From Norana najaformis (Eukaryota; Annelida; Clitellata; Crassiclitellata; Hormogastridae), in assembly GCA_964023275.1 (NCBI GenBank), contig OZ029928.1, positions 20,435,686 to 20,499,685 on the forward strand: a stretch of 64,000 nucleotides of DNA, read 5' to 3'. Positions within the stretch are counted from its first letter, which is position 1. Every line of letters begins with the position of its first letter. Position numbers and translations under genes: made by a program. Under the pieces are notes generated by a model. The model did not search any database. It was given only the letters and a program-made list of their open reading frames with translations, and had not been told where the DNA came from. Below, piece after piece: positions 46,965 to 60,618 of this stretch.

Positions 46965-47818
46965 ATCAGTTGTACATTGTGGACTGCTTCGTATCGTTAC
47001 TGTCTGGTGAGGAATCAGTCAATTCAAAACCAACACAGTCATCATATCATTAGTTGTGCAGAAGAAGGTGTTTTTGATGGATAGAACAAGTTCTCTGACA
47101 TTGTTCCTTTGCTTTGCTATTCTGATTCCAGTCTCGGCTTAAGACTTTGTGCTCATGTTCTGCCTGGGTGACCAGGTTGGAGGCTTGTGCTTACTACAGC
47201 AGTGCTCTGGAAGTTGTAAGATTTGGTTAAATTAGATGTCCTTGTTCTGGCTTTCTGAGCAGTATTCTGATTGTGACAATTGCTGGGGCGAGGTAGCCAA
47301 CTGGCTAAGGCACTCTGCTTGTAATGCGGAGGTTTCTGGTTCGAGCCTTCATCTCGGAGATGGCTACCATGTAGGGACCTTGAGCAAGTCCTTCACTGAC
47401 AGTTGTTCTGCACGTTGATTGATGCTTCGTCAGTAGATAGTGGTGCTTAATAAATGCAGAAATAATAATAATTTATGTGATTATGTTAGCATAGCAATGA
47501 CGCTGAACTGATGCAGAGTAGCTGTGGCTCTCGTCTGATCTGATTCCTGCAGAGATGCAAATGTACCGAACTGGTTTGTCCGAATTTGTGTACGTCAGTG
47601 ATGAGCCTACAATGATGGTCTGTTGCCTGTTAAGTCTTCATTCAGATGCACTGCTTGTGTTATGTGGATCCACTGAGAAATACTTGACTCTTGTTAGGAA
47701 TCTATACGTATTATGCCTCTGTCTGTGTGTGTTTCAGTATCCAGGTCCACACATCCCCCTCGGTGCATCTGCCCAGTCACACACTGCTCCCTACAACATT
47801 GCAATTGGCCAGCCACAA

Positions 47819-47849
<31 letters not shown>

Positions 47850-50800
47850 CGTATTACAAAGGAGGTACTTTGTATGTTCTTCAACAGTTAAATGAATCTT
47901 ATTAATAGCACAGTTGTGAGAAATCTGTGATGTTGTCTTAAGTTGTCTATGCTATCCAGTGATATCTTACCAAATTTGTCATAACTGTCTCATTGCAATA
48001 TTACCTGAGCCACCAGCTGCAAATATCGAATGAAATGCCTGAAGGTCCTTTTGATTCTCCAAATTATATCTTACGTATTTGCTGGACTGAGATGTATTTG
48101 TCAGTTTATTTAGCGCCTGATGATGACTCTTAGTTATTATTACTAAACATCTGATGCAAAACCTTGGAATGTGAAGATCTGTCGAATCCAAACTCCAAGT
48201 TTCCCTGTTGATATTCTACACTGGAAGGAAATCAGTGGAAGTCATCTTCTCACAGCTACAACACTATGACATCCTTCGAAAATATGATAAACACTTGCCT
48301 GCACCAATCCTAAGGGAATTTTCTAACAACTGGCCAGCTGTGTGGCATAGCATTTCCAGAGTGCTTTTCCAGTCTACCTGCTTGTTTGAAATGCATACAG
48401 AACCATTAGTTGGTTGCACAGTGTCAGTGCGATTGAACAGCAGTATTATAAATAATCTTAGCACTGCTATGTTTTTACGCTGGGTTTCCGCTTTGCACGC
48501 CACTACGATCACTAAACAGTATATTGTAAATGAGCGCAAATTTCACTTAGCACAGTTTCTTATGGAATGTTTTTGCTAAAGTTTGTAAGTAAGTAGGAAT
48601 TTAGAGGATACCAGTGCCACCAATGGACCAGATCTTGAAGCGGACGGTTACCAAGGGACAAGCAAGTGCACACATTGGACAAGAGATGTTTTCCGCTCTG
48701 GACTTCCCGATGATGTGGCCCTTCTCAGTGAAATTCTGGAGACATTGGTCCTGTCGTTGGGAATACCAGACGGGCAAGCCCACCAGTTTGGGCTTTAGAT
48801 CAACTGGGCCAAAACCAAGATTCAAACAACAGTTGCAAGAAACATGGCGGAACTTGTAGAAGGATTCACCTATCTTGGGTCGGACATGGAATCTGATGGC
48901 AGCAGTGGACCTGAGATTCAACGCTGGATAACAATAGCCCATGACTGTTTGAACAGCCTTGATGGAGGAATCCGGAAAACTAATGTTCGATTTGACTCCA
49001 AATCCCCTTGTTTACAGCCTACATACTTCCTGTTCTTGTTTACGGGGCTGAGACCTAGATGTTCACGGTGGCCCTTGAAGCAGGAACTGGGTGCCTTCCA
49101 GCAACGGTGCCTACAACGAATCTTGCGAATTCCATTCACTGTGCATATGACTAGTGCAGAAATATACAGACGCACAAACAGTTGCCAATCTCGGAGGTGG
49201 TCGAAACACGACGACTCTGTATCTTTGGATTAGGGTTAGGTAACCGCGACAGGACCGTGCTGGGGCTGTCTGAACCTTGATTCTTGGCCTTCCTAAGACC
49301 TGGAAGAGGCCGGTCGGACGACCCAGACGCACATGGACCCGGACGGTCAAGGCGGATCTTCGGCTGCTGAACTTTAAGCTGTATGCAACCTGGAGGTGAG
49401 TCCAGGACCTTGACGGTTGGCAGAGAATTGCGGAAACGACAACGCTCCAGAGAGGGGCACGCTAGTGACGACGACGATGATGATGAATGGTGTATCTTAT
49501 CCTTTGTTATCTTAATTTGTGTACGTTATTTGATGGTTTATAAAGTTTTGTCTGTTGAGTTAATTCTTCTGGCTTTCTTCTGATTGTGATGAACTATGTA
49601 CATGCAGGGTACATGCCAGCTCCTCCTCCTCCTTCACAACAGCAGCAGCAGCAGCAGTCATCAGCGGTGTCTGTGCCAAAGAGGAAGAAAAACATATTAA
49701 AAATAATTGATCCAAACACTGGACAAGAAATTAATCCAGTTGCTGGTCAGGAAAACAAGGCTGCAATGAATGATGTGGAACCAGCTGCTGCTGCAGCGGT
49801 GGCACTGGCACCAGCACCGACTGATGTAAGTTATCACCTGACAGATCGTCATCATCAGTAGTTGTCTGATTCACACAGTTACAAGATTCTCATAGGCTTC
49901 TCTTTGTGCTGCAGAAGTTTGCGTAGCCTTGTTTTGTGCCAGCATTCTACTGTTGCCCTTGAGTGCGGGTGGGTGCATCCTATTGTCAGCCATTGAGCAC
50001 ACCATGCCTCATGACTGCTGACTCATGACCAATGACTCATGACCTCCGACTCGTGACCTATGACTCGTGACTAATAACTCTTGGCTAATGACTCATGACT
50101 AATGATCTATGACTTGTAACCAATGACTGACTGAGTGGTCCAGTGAGAAGAAATCTGAATATAGGAAGCAAACAGGTCAATGCATAGGGGTGGGGGTCTG
50201 TTGAACCTGCTAGAGACTGGATCGGCCGATTTCCAGTTTCTTTCTGTTATGGTAGAAAGCAGAATATAGTTGGTGCATATGAAATTAATTCTGTGTAATT
50301 ATCTACTGACCTCATTCCTGCTTTTCTTGAAATGTTCCAGGATTCTCAGTGGGGGGCTCAGTTCGCTGCTCAAGTTGCGGCAACATTGGATCCGCTGGCT
50401 CCAAGAGACAAGTCAACCAAGTCGCGAGCTGCAGCTGACGCTGCTGCTACAAGACTTCCACCGTCACCAGATGCCGCCGAAGCAGTGTCGTCCGAAAATG
50501 CGCCTGTGGTGACTGAGCCAGCAGCCGATGTAGATGTGTTGCCAGTCGGCCAAGATCAGCCAGAGTCATCTGTAGCTGAAGCAGCGGCAGCAGCAGTGAC
50601 CCCAGTGGAAGCAGCTTCTCTTCCGACCTCTGGCAGTGTTCCATCAGATGAAAACCAAACATCTACTTGTTTGCCTACAGCCGTCGTCCTCTGTGATGCC
50701 GCCGATCAACCCAAGGGCGCTACACAGGCAGACCCACTCCCTACAGCTGCCTCAGATCAGCCTCTGTCAGAGTCATGCAGTGCTGATGATGATCTGGTGA

Positions 50801-50950
50801 AAACGAAAGCCGCTACAGCCTCCTCATTGTCAAAGGTGACTACTACTGTGAAGAACATTCCACAGCATCCGGTAGCATCTCAGCAGCAGCAGCAGCAACC
50901 AAGCAAAGCATCTGGCTCTGCAACTGCTCCAGAAACAACACCAGATAACG
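44283..50950 (+). CDS. eIF4G: eIF4G N-terminal exons (PABP-side region)
   Basis: Five exons giving a Gly/Pro/Gln/Ala-rich disordered region. Exon 1 opens [14 protein letters not shown]; exon 2 is only 51 bases ([17 protein letters not shown]); exon 3 ends with an 11-residue Gln tract; exon 4 carries [19 protein letters not shown], which matches the conserved IRIRDPNxGGxDIT block of vertebrate eIF4Gs just after the PABP-binding part. Exon 5 (50341-50950) is Ala/Ser/acidic-rich with no domain. CAG tracts code for several of the Gln runs. Confidence 0.9.
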
Positions 50951-53900
50951 GTAATTTACTATCAGCTTATGATTACAGGTGATGTGTTTTAGACCCTGCA
51001 TAAGCACATAAGGTGGTATAAGGGCATAAGGTGGTATAAGGGCATAAGGGAAGTGAAGGGAGGGAGGACAAAGCATAGGATTTGTTGGCAGTTGATTTGT
51101 GCAGGCGGCTTTTGTTAAAAGAAAGTTCTGTTTTGGATGATCCCCATCTCTGCAGCTCATGCATCTGCTGTGGACGATCTTCTGTTGCGCTGCTGCTCTG
51201 CGGGTCTTCGTTGATGGTGGCTGCTGAGCAGATGCTGACGACTGACGAGTGCATAGATGGTCATCGGTGTTCGTGTGCTACGCTCTGAAGAGGCGTCTTT
51301 TTGTTCTGCTGTACGAGACGCCACCTGTCCTTGGAGTGGGAGAAGTGCGAGTGGCAGGGGGGGGGGCCTCAGTGGCCAGAGTAAAACAGGGCGTCTTTAC
51401 AGACTGTGCGTGAAAGATGTCGTGGTGGTGGTGGTGGTGGTGGTCTTTGGTGGTAGACGACTCCAGATAGGAGGAGGGCTGAGGGGGCAGCAAATGAAGG
51501 AACTTGAAATCAAGTTCCGTTAACGATAACAATAATAATAACATCATGTCTGTCGCTGAAGAAATATTTGCTGAAAGTCAAGCAATACCGATAATTAAAT
51601 AATTCTAAAAGCCAAGAGGCTAACCAAAATAGCTAGAACTAACACAGGAATATCGTCCACGGAGAGAGGGAGGTGAGAGGGTTAAACCAAATGCGGATAA
51701 GGGGAATAGGGCTTATGCCCAATGTGGAAATCTGCATCTAGATTTGATACATTGTTATTTCAGTGTAGACTGTGTCTCAGAAACCAACTTCAGTCAGACA
51801 GCAGACTGTGTGTTGAAGTCCTCTTGCTAGTGGCATACGAGTTGAAAAACAAATTTTGAAAGGATATTCTCGGTATAAGGAGACTTTTTATCTAAGATCG
51901 TGACCTGGAAGTGGACCTGATCTTGCATGTATCAATGAATTTCTTTCCGATTGAGCACTTGTGATTAAACTGGTTCCCATCGCATAGCTTTTCTGGGCGC
52001 TGAAGAAACACTGATTTTACGATTATGATTATCTTTAAACTGTAATTGTGGCTTGAAAACTGTTGAAATGAAAACACTCTAAAATAAATTTTGAGTTAGA
52101 ACTCTAGAAAGCTTGAATCACTGCAGCTGAAAATAACCGAAACTGAGAATTAATAACTAAAAGCCAAAGACGGCTTTATTTTGTTATTCAGAGTCGTGAG
52201 AACTTAAACTCAAGAACCTATGAGAACCAGTTATAACTGAAGCTCATGATGTAAAAGCATAATAAGTAGAACTCTAAACTGAGTGGGTAACTGAAACTTC
52301 GCAAAACTCTGACGGATCCCGTAATCGTCGGGAACGTGCGCTAAGAACTTCTGTGAGCAGACCGAAGAAATGAATGAATGCATAAGTCAGTGAATGAATG
52401 TACGGCCTACTTCTGGCCCCACTTGGTAATCAACTGCTCCTTTACTGACATTCGTCATTTGCACTTTGTGGGTCATTTGTTTCTACTGGTTTCCATTTGA
52501 TTCGCTGTTCGCCACCAGTGCCTATCGTCTTCAGTGTCTATCGTCTTCAGTGCCTATCGTCTTCAGTGTCTATCGTCTTCAGTGGCATCTGTATTCGTCC
52601 GTCGGGTTGGGTCTTGTTTCTATAAATAGACCGAAGTTCAGACGACCTGCGAACGGCCGCCTGCGTTGCTGTGCCTGAGCGCCTCGTGGGCTGCTAGGTG
52701 TGGGTAGCCAGGGCGCCTCTCGGACCGGGGCCTGCCTGCCTGCCTGGCCGAGGCTGGCGCTAGACTGCGTGGGCTCGGTTGCCTTGTACTATGGTGGTAT
52801 TTGCTAGAAGACAAGCCGACGAGTTTTAAACGGCGCTGTGCTTGGAATCGTCTGTGTGTTGTTTGGCTGGAGGGTTAAATGGACTTCAACATTTCGTATT
52901 TAGGTCGATTCGGATGGACCTCGTGCCAAGGAAAGCGCTTCCTTCGCTTGTGTGTGCGGCGTAGCTATGTAGTGGTCGACAGTTCCGGGCCGGCACATGT
53001 CAGACGGACTGAAGCGGTTGTTGGTGCCCCCTGGTTGCTTTCGTTGCGTCAGTCTGCAGGTCGGTCGGTCGGTCGGCCGGCCTTGAGAAGTTGATCGATG
53101 TAGTCTGTGGTTGCTTCCTTGAAATAAATTCTTCAAGAGGAGGAGGAGGAGCAGGAGCAGGAGCAGCAAGAAGTCGAACACCTCGTAGCTCTTTGAGAAA
53201 AGCTTGTGGCCTAAGTTTCGATTACTGTTCACTGGCTCCATCTATCGGACGGACAGACGGCCGGCCATGGGTAAGCAAGGTCATTGATCAGGTTGCCTGT
53301 CGATCTCTTCTCAGATCACCCTCCGACCGACCGTCAGTGTGTTTTCCTGAACTTCTGTCTAATCATCATAGATAATTACCTCTGCATGTGTTGCTCTTAT
53401 CAGTGTGTGTCTTGGTATGTTCTGTGATGTATGCCACGGCATCATACACAATTTCACTGCAAGTGACCATCAGTTGAAGCCTTGGGCATTGTTATAATGG
53501 CGCTATAGAAGTCACTGGATTAGATTGGAGTCAATAAATTCAGAAATTGCATAAGTTTCTGTGATGCATACAAGACTGTTAGAGAAAAAGTTCTGATGAA
53601 ATGTGCTTCACCTGACGGACTCCTGCGTAAATGTTGGAAATAAATTGTGACTTTTTGTGACAAATTGTCTTTTCAATTTGTGTTTGGCACACATTCAGAT
53701 GTTTTGCAAGTCTGTCTACTGTCTGACTGTGTGTATGTCAATGTTGTTTGGAGCTGCTAAGTTGAGTTTTTCTTTAGCATTCTTCTGTGCATAACTGAAG
53801 CTTGCATGATTTGTGAATTTATGGACACTGACAAAAGTACTTTGAAAACATTTGTGTTACTCTGTTTCGTACTGATTACTCACGAATTACTGGAGCAGTT

Positions 53901-56900
53901 TTTCTCACAATCTTGGGTGACCGTGTTGTTTGCAAGTTAGCGGCCACAAGGGGGACTGTTTCCACAGAACTGCCTTCGTGTGGCTTAGTTTTCCCTCTGA
54001 AAGTAGTTGCTCAAAAGAGTTGCATCTGTGAGAGTGTCAGCAAAGTAATTTTCTCCCAGTTGCATTGGTCATTTCCGGCCAGTGTTGTTTGTGTTTCTCA
54101 GATGTTACTTGATGTTTAGGTTTGTGTTGTTTAATTTAGGCAACAAGAAGAAGAATCGCAAGAAAAACAAAGATCTGAATACAAAAGGGAAAGTTCTTCA
54201 GGGCAGCGACATGGATGCATTCATTGATGAGGTTAGATGGGAGGCATTTAGCGGTTCTAGTTTTTATCAGTCATCATCTGTTGTTGCTAAGCCAGGGAAA
54301 AATCTGTGTTGCTCTTTGGGTTTCAATAGAGATTTTGTATTTGTGTCAAAAGTAAGGAGACTAAAAACAAAAGTTTACAGCAAACTGGTCGTTGTCTTGA
54401 ATTGTAGGCTTCAAAACCTGAAGGTCAGAAGGCAAAGTTGATTGCTGTCAAGTCAGTTGTCAGCAAAAGCGCTGACACAGCTGGGCCTGAAGTTGTTCTG
54501 GAGCCAGAGATGTCAACACAGAATGTCGCTGAGGATACACAAGACAAAGCTACACCTGAGAACAGAATGCCATCGTCACCTGCAGGGTCAGATGGTGTTG
54601 CAGATAGTGCCGCTGTCGCTGACAGCACTGTTGTTTCTGACAACATTGTTGTTTCTGACAACGCTGTTGTTTCTGACAATGCTGTTGTTTCTGACAATGC
54701 TGTCATTTCTGACAACGCTGTTGTTTCTGACAGCTGTGCTGCTGGCACTAACAGTGCTGTTGTTGCTAATAGTGCTGTGATAGAGAAGACTTCATCACCA
54801 GAAGCAGAGAAGACGTCTGTCGAAAGTACAGTCTCTGGTGATGGAAGTGCATCTGGCAAAGTATCGTCTGAAGTCAGTGATGCTACTGTGGAAGATACTT
54901 GCCCTGCTTCGGCAGCTGATGGTGATGGTTTGTCCTCAGACAAGGAGGTGACCAGCGAGCAACGGCCATTGGACGGTGATGCTTCAGAGAAGACAGCTGC
55001 AGCAGCAGGGTTTGGCTGTGATGATGTGAAGACATTCCAGGCTGATCTGGCCAATGACGAAAGCAAGGAAGATGGAAATGCTGCTGAAGAAGCAGTTGCC
55101 AAAAATCGAGAACAAGCGGATGATGCGGAGAGTGACAACAGCGGCAGCGGGACGGAGATGGAGGCTGCTGCTGCTGTGAAACCAGCCCAAACACAACTGA
55201 AGTATACCTATTCCGAAGGTCAGTCATTACCTTTTGTGAATGACGCAGCTGCTTGTCTGAAATCTTTGCTTTCCATCTCATTATCTTCCGAGCTAGTAGG
55301 TTTATGCCAGTGGTACTGAGAGTCTGTTAATGAACATGGGTGTCCGTCATTTCAGTTATTCATAACAAGGCCTTAACTGCAATCATCATTGAGTCTCATT
55401 GTGCATTGTCTGAGGGGTGATCGATTGAATGTGTTTTGTCTGTGATGAAATTTCAGACCAGTGGTCTCCGTTAAATCCAGAAGGGAAAAAGCAGTATGAC
55501 CGCAACTTCATGCTTCAGCTGCAGTTTGCAAATCCATCAATAATTAAGCCAACTGGTTTGCCTCAACTGCCAGACATCATACTGAACGAGGTGAGAGTTT
55601 GGAAATGTCATCATCTTGGTCCAGTGGGTTCAGGGGTAATGTAGCCTTTCATCTGCTCTTTCAATACAGTTGGAAAGAACTTGGAGCTGTCGAGTTTATT
55701 TAGACGTTTAGCAATGGGGTGAGGGATTTCTGCATTAGGTACTGACGGACTTTTAAGAGTTTTTTCTTGTATTTCACCCACACAGTTTGGTTTTCCACTG
55801 TTGATCAATTTCTTCCATTATAACTAGCATGACATTCATTGTTAAGCTGGACGCTTTTGTGATTTATGACGAATTCCAAGAGTGAATGTTTTAAATTGAT
55901 TTTGCAGCCTAGAGTAAAAGAAGATTTTGCTAGACAGTTGAGCATAGATCCAATGTCACCTGTGGATTTCACTCCTGGTTTCATCAAGCAGTCTTTGGGG
56001 GGAGGAGGAGGGGGCGGTGGTGGAAACCGGGGACCGCCCCGACGCGGCGGAGGCGGTGGTGGCATGAAGCGGGTAAATGACCAGCAGCAGCAGCAGCAGC
56101 AACAGAGGAAAGTTATTACATTGGAACACAACATCACTCTACATACGACGCAGAATGCTTGGAAGCCTGTCGCTACGAAAGCCAAGGAAACAGAAGTAAC
56201 TACTGAGGAGGTGAGTTGACCTCTTTCTGTCTGACAAGCGGAAACGGTCTATTCACCGGCCGTCTGATTGAACTGCATTTGAACCTCGGCCAGGTTATGT
56301 CCATTGCAAGCACGAAAAACATTGAAACTGGATCATCATCTGTTATGATTTAACAAGAATTGCTTTTCTGTCTGCAGTCTACCAGCTTACAGGTTTTTCT
56401 GTAAAGAAGGTCTTTACGTAGAAGAGCTTCAAGATATGGTTGCAGGCCCTTGTTGATTGCAATCTTGAATAGAAAGGGCAGCAGTTGAAGCATTATCTTG
56501 TCTAGTGTGAATTTGTTCTGTAGGATGTTTACAAGAAAATCCGCGGCATTCTGAATAAGTTGACGCCTCAGAAGTTCACAACTTTGATCCAGAAGGTTCA
56601 GGATCTGCCAATTAGCACTGAAGAAAGACTCGCAGGATGCATCAACATCATTTTCGAAAAGGTATTCTTTGTCGATTTGGTGCATGTAGAATTAGATGTT
56701 CAAATACTGGATGTACATTTTAAAGTGCTGAGAGTTACTCTTGAAGTTTAGCAGTACAACTGACTCATGAACGTAGCAACTACTGGCCGGTTGATCTGCC
56801 TGTGATCAAGGTGGCTGCTCCTTTTTCATTTCATTTGATTGAAACTTTGACAAACATTTGGTACACATGCTTGTTAAAATGTGTTCTGATTTAGGTCAAA

Positions 56901-59900
56901 CTTTATCAGGTTGATTAAGTGTGAAAAGACTTCGTCTCTTACTGCTCGATGGTTGTGACTTTCACAAAACATTTTAATTTCTAGCCCTAACACTCAAATC
57001 AGATCATAATCAAGTCAGGTGACAGCTTCGTTGCTGACAGCGTAATGAATGCTGTACACAGCAGAATGTAATTCTTCTTCTTCTGTTGCAGGCAATCAGT
57101 GAGCCAAACTTTTCTGTTGCCTACGCCAACATGGCCAAGTGTCTGATCAATGTAAGTTCTTTCACGTTGCTCTCGATTATTTGACTATGAAGTTTGTCTC
57201 CACTACATGTTTATTTGATTCTCAGCAGTCGTTCACTGTGTTTACAAACAAAGTCAGATGCGCAGGCAAGGCTACTAAAGGTCAGCGTAATATGACCAAT
57301 GGTTTTCTGGCCTTTACAGGCAGGTAGACGTTGGAGAAACTGTACATATAAATTGCCTAAGTTACACTTGGTAGTGCATTGCAAAAGTAACCTGTCAGGT
57401 TGAACTTGATGTGCTTTGAAATAATTCCTTAAACTGACGTTAGAATTGGTTGTTATTTGTGTTGTCAGATAACTGTTCCTCTTGAAGCTGATCCTGATCA
57501 GTCGGTTGGTTTTCGGAAGCTGCTCCTTAACAAATGTCAGCAGGAGTTTGAGAAAGACAAGGCAGAGCAGCTGGACATCGATCATTTACAGAGCCTCATT
57601 GATGAAGCAGTTTCGGTGAGTTCCAGCTGTGATGCTTTCTTCCTTTGTCAGTTTATTTCTGTCTGTCTTGTGTCTTTTCCAGTGTCTGTCTATAAGTGCT
57701 GCCTTCCGACATCTTCTGTGCATATTTGCCTCTGTTATCAGTGTTTCTGTTTTTTGCTTTCTGTCCATCTCTCGTTGTCTGGTAAGTTCACTCGGAGTGT
57801 CTGCTCGTATCCGTTCATGAAGAAATAATCTTGTGGCCAATCAGTGCTGTGTAGCACTTAAACCTAGGAAGACCAAGTACAACACTGGCCACAGAAATCA
57901 CACCAGTGCAAGTTTTGCCATCCTGTTGTATGTGAGCTCAAATGCTGTGTAGCTTCGTCTTCTTTTAACTGACTATGACTTGCGCCATTTTGTAGGAGGA
58001 AAAGCGAAAGCAACTGACAGTTCAACGTGATGAAATGATGATGAAGGCAAAGCGTCGTTCCCTTGGCAACATCAGGTAAGAGAATTTGAATGGGGAAGGA
58101 GGAGAGGAAGATTGGGTTGGTCTTTGTTAGACTTTTTGTTATATTGTTTGTCTTTCTGTGCAAGACTGTCAGCTATCTTCCAACAAGTGATTATTGATTG
58201 TTTTAATTGTTTTTTTTAACTTGCCGTTGATGCAAAGTGTTGCGTGTTGCTAGGCCCTAGCAGAAGCCGCTCTGAACTAACGTGAAGGAACATTACTAAA
58301 TTTTGGTTGAGGTGAATAAGATAACCTGTAATAATCGGTTGGCTGTGACATTGACAGGTTCATAGGAGAGCTTTTCAAACTCAAAATGCTGACTGAGAAA
58401 ATTATGCATGAATGTCTGAGCAAACTGCTGAGGAGCAGCAACGATGAAGACAGCTTGGAATGCCTCTGCCAGCTGCTGACGACGATTGGGCAGGACATCG
58501 ACAAGAAGCAACAGTCGCAGGTAACGGCAGCAGCAGCAGCAGCCTCTTAAGCTGCTGCGTTGATGTATTGGTTGGATCATGTGTTGTTAGATGAGTTGTA
58601 AGAAGGAATGTCACTGGGGTCAGTTGGTTATGTTTGGCTGTATCTGATTGTGGAATGCTGTTATAATTTCAAGTTGTGCTTATTTCCAAGGTTGCTGCTG
58701 ACATCATTTCTAACCTAACGGGATTCTAAGTAGTTAATTTTGTTCAGTGCTAAAAAGGGTTTTGAGGCTGAAAACTTCTATGTTGAAAATTTCTACGTCT
58801 GATATCACGAGGTTGTTTCTACTTTACGAACGTTTCGTTGGTGACTGTAACTGTTGCGATCTTTCTTCTGTAGTTGATATTGAGTTGTTCGAAAAGAAAT
58901 GGAAATAATGAATGATTGGTTGGCTTGATTTTTGCCAGGTCCTTGTGAACAAATACTTCACAGAATTACAGGGATTGATGGACCAGAAGAAGACTTCTGC
59001 AAGAATCCGGTTTATGATTCTCGATGTCATGGATCTACGAAAGGTGGGAACCGTTCAAAGCCTAAATGCCATAATTATGCAGTTCCAGCTGTTTGTGGGT
59101 ATTTGATGCCCGAAGCTATTCACGACAACAGGAATGTTCCATGGAGTGCAGTGGTTGTTGGTTTGAATGCATTCTTGGGCCACCCACAGAGTTCACAGTT
59201 GGAATTAAAGGCTTCCCACAGATTTGGATTATGGGTTGTTTTTGCAGTCTTTACAGTTGACATCATCTTAATTTAGTTTGTGTGTTTAATGTGTTGTTGA
59301 GCTGCAAAGTAGCGTCGTCTTGTGTTTTTGGTTTGTGTAGAATAAATGGATTCCGCGAAGGCAGAACAACAACCCAAAGACGATTGAACAGATTCACAAG
59401 GAGGCTGAACAGGAGGTGCAGGAGAAGCAGGTGGCCCTCCAGAAGTTCAATCAAGAACAGCGAGGCCGAAGAGGACCGCCCTGTGAGTCTGGCATTTGAC
59501 CCCTGCTCTTCCTCCTCTGTAGTGCTGAAGAGGACCACGTGTGAATTAGTTTGACAAATTATGACATCGAGTTATACATGCGTGTGTTTGTTGTGGAATT
59601 GGAATTGTATCAGAATGTTTAATGCAGTGTGAATTGGAACGAGTTAACGGTCAGTCAGTGAGTGACCGTTGTGTGTGATGTGGAAGGAGAAGAATTGTAT
59701 CTGGGTCTGTCTAGTGACTATGTATCTTGTTGCAGTCGTCTTCTACAGTGAACAGCGTCTTATGTTTCAGCGCGTGCTGGGCCAGTTTCCTCTGCTGGGT
59801 CACATGGAGGTGACGACGGCTGGACGGCCGTCGGCAGAGCGCCAAAGAGCATTGTTGATCCGGCCCGAATGAAGCTGACGAAGCAGCCGATGGATGAAAA

Positions 59901-60587
59901 TGTTCAGCTGGGACCCGGTGGAAAGGGCATGAGTGCCTGGCACCGGGGGAGCAGTGGCGGTTTAAAGACTTTGTCACAGGAGGGCGATAGACCAATGCCA
60001 ACGCCAAATAGGTAATTGCTTTGGTTTCATGAAGTTCTAAGAAAGGAAGCTCTGTTCTTACCGACGAAATCCAAATGGTTCATTTGAAATGAAATGTTCA
60101 TTCGTAACATATATCAGGTGCCAATGTTTGTGTCTGAGAAGAATTGGCGCAGAATGAAGACCTACGTTTCTAGGAGTCAGCTTTTAGAGGTTTCTGATGT
60201 TGGCTCTTGCACAGATTTTCTGCTCTCGGTGGATTTGGATCGGAATCGATGGATGCCAGAAGTCGATCTGGAGGCCGAGGCGCTTACACTGGCCGTCTGT
60301 CCGGACCACAGGGCAGGGCACCAGTCTCCAGGCAGTCTCAGGAAAGAGCATCCAATGAAATGTCATACAGGTTTGTACCATTCATGTCATCCTGTATGGA
60401 AGTAATCAGTTTGTAGTCAGGAGCTTCTGCAGTTTAATGTAACGCAGCATGCTACAATGCCTGAAATGCAAGAAATGGAGCAGTCAGTTGTGTGAATTAA
60501 CTTTCATATCAGTGGTCATCTGATGCAATTCTTTGCATCTTTGGTGTGGCTTTCAGAGGGATAGAGACAGAGAATGACAGCAGAGGG

Positions 60588-60618
<31 letters not shown>

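Noticed and set aside
47283..47360. Functional tRNA-Thr gene
   Set aside because: The A box, anticodon loop and B box are recognisable, but no proper acceptor stem closes and the sequence runs on into a SINE body and (AAT)n tail; so SINE, not tRNA.
54425..55138. 237-codon antisense frame over the eIF4G acidic exon
   Set aside because: Shadow of the real exon caused by its codon use; no start or splice support on the minus strand.
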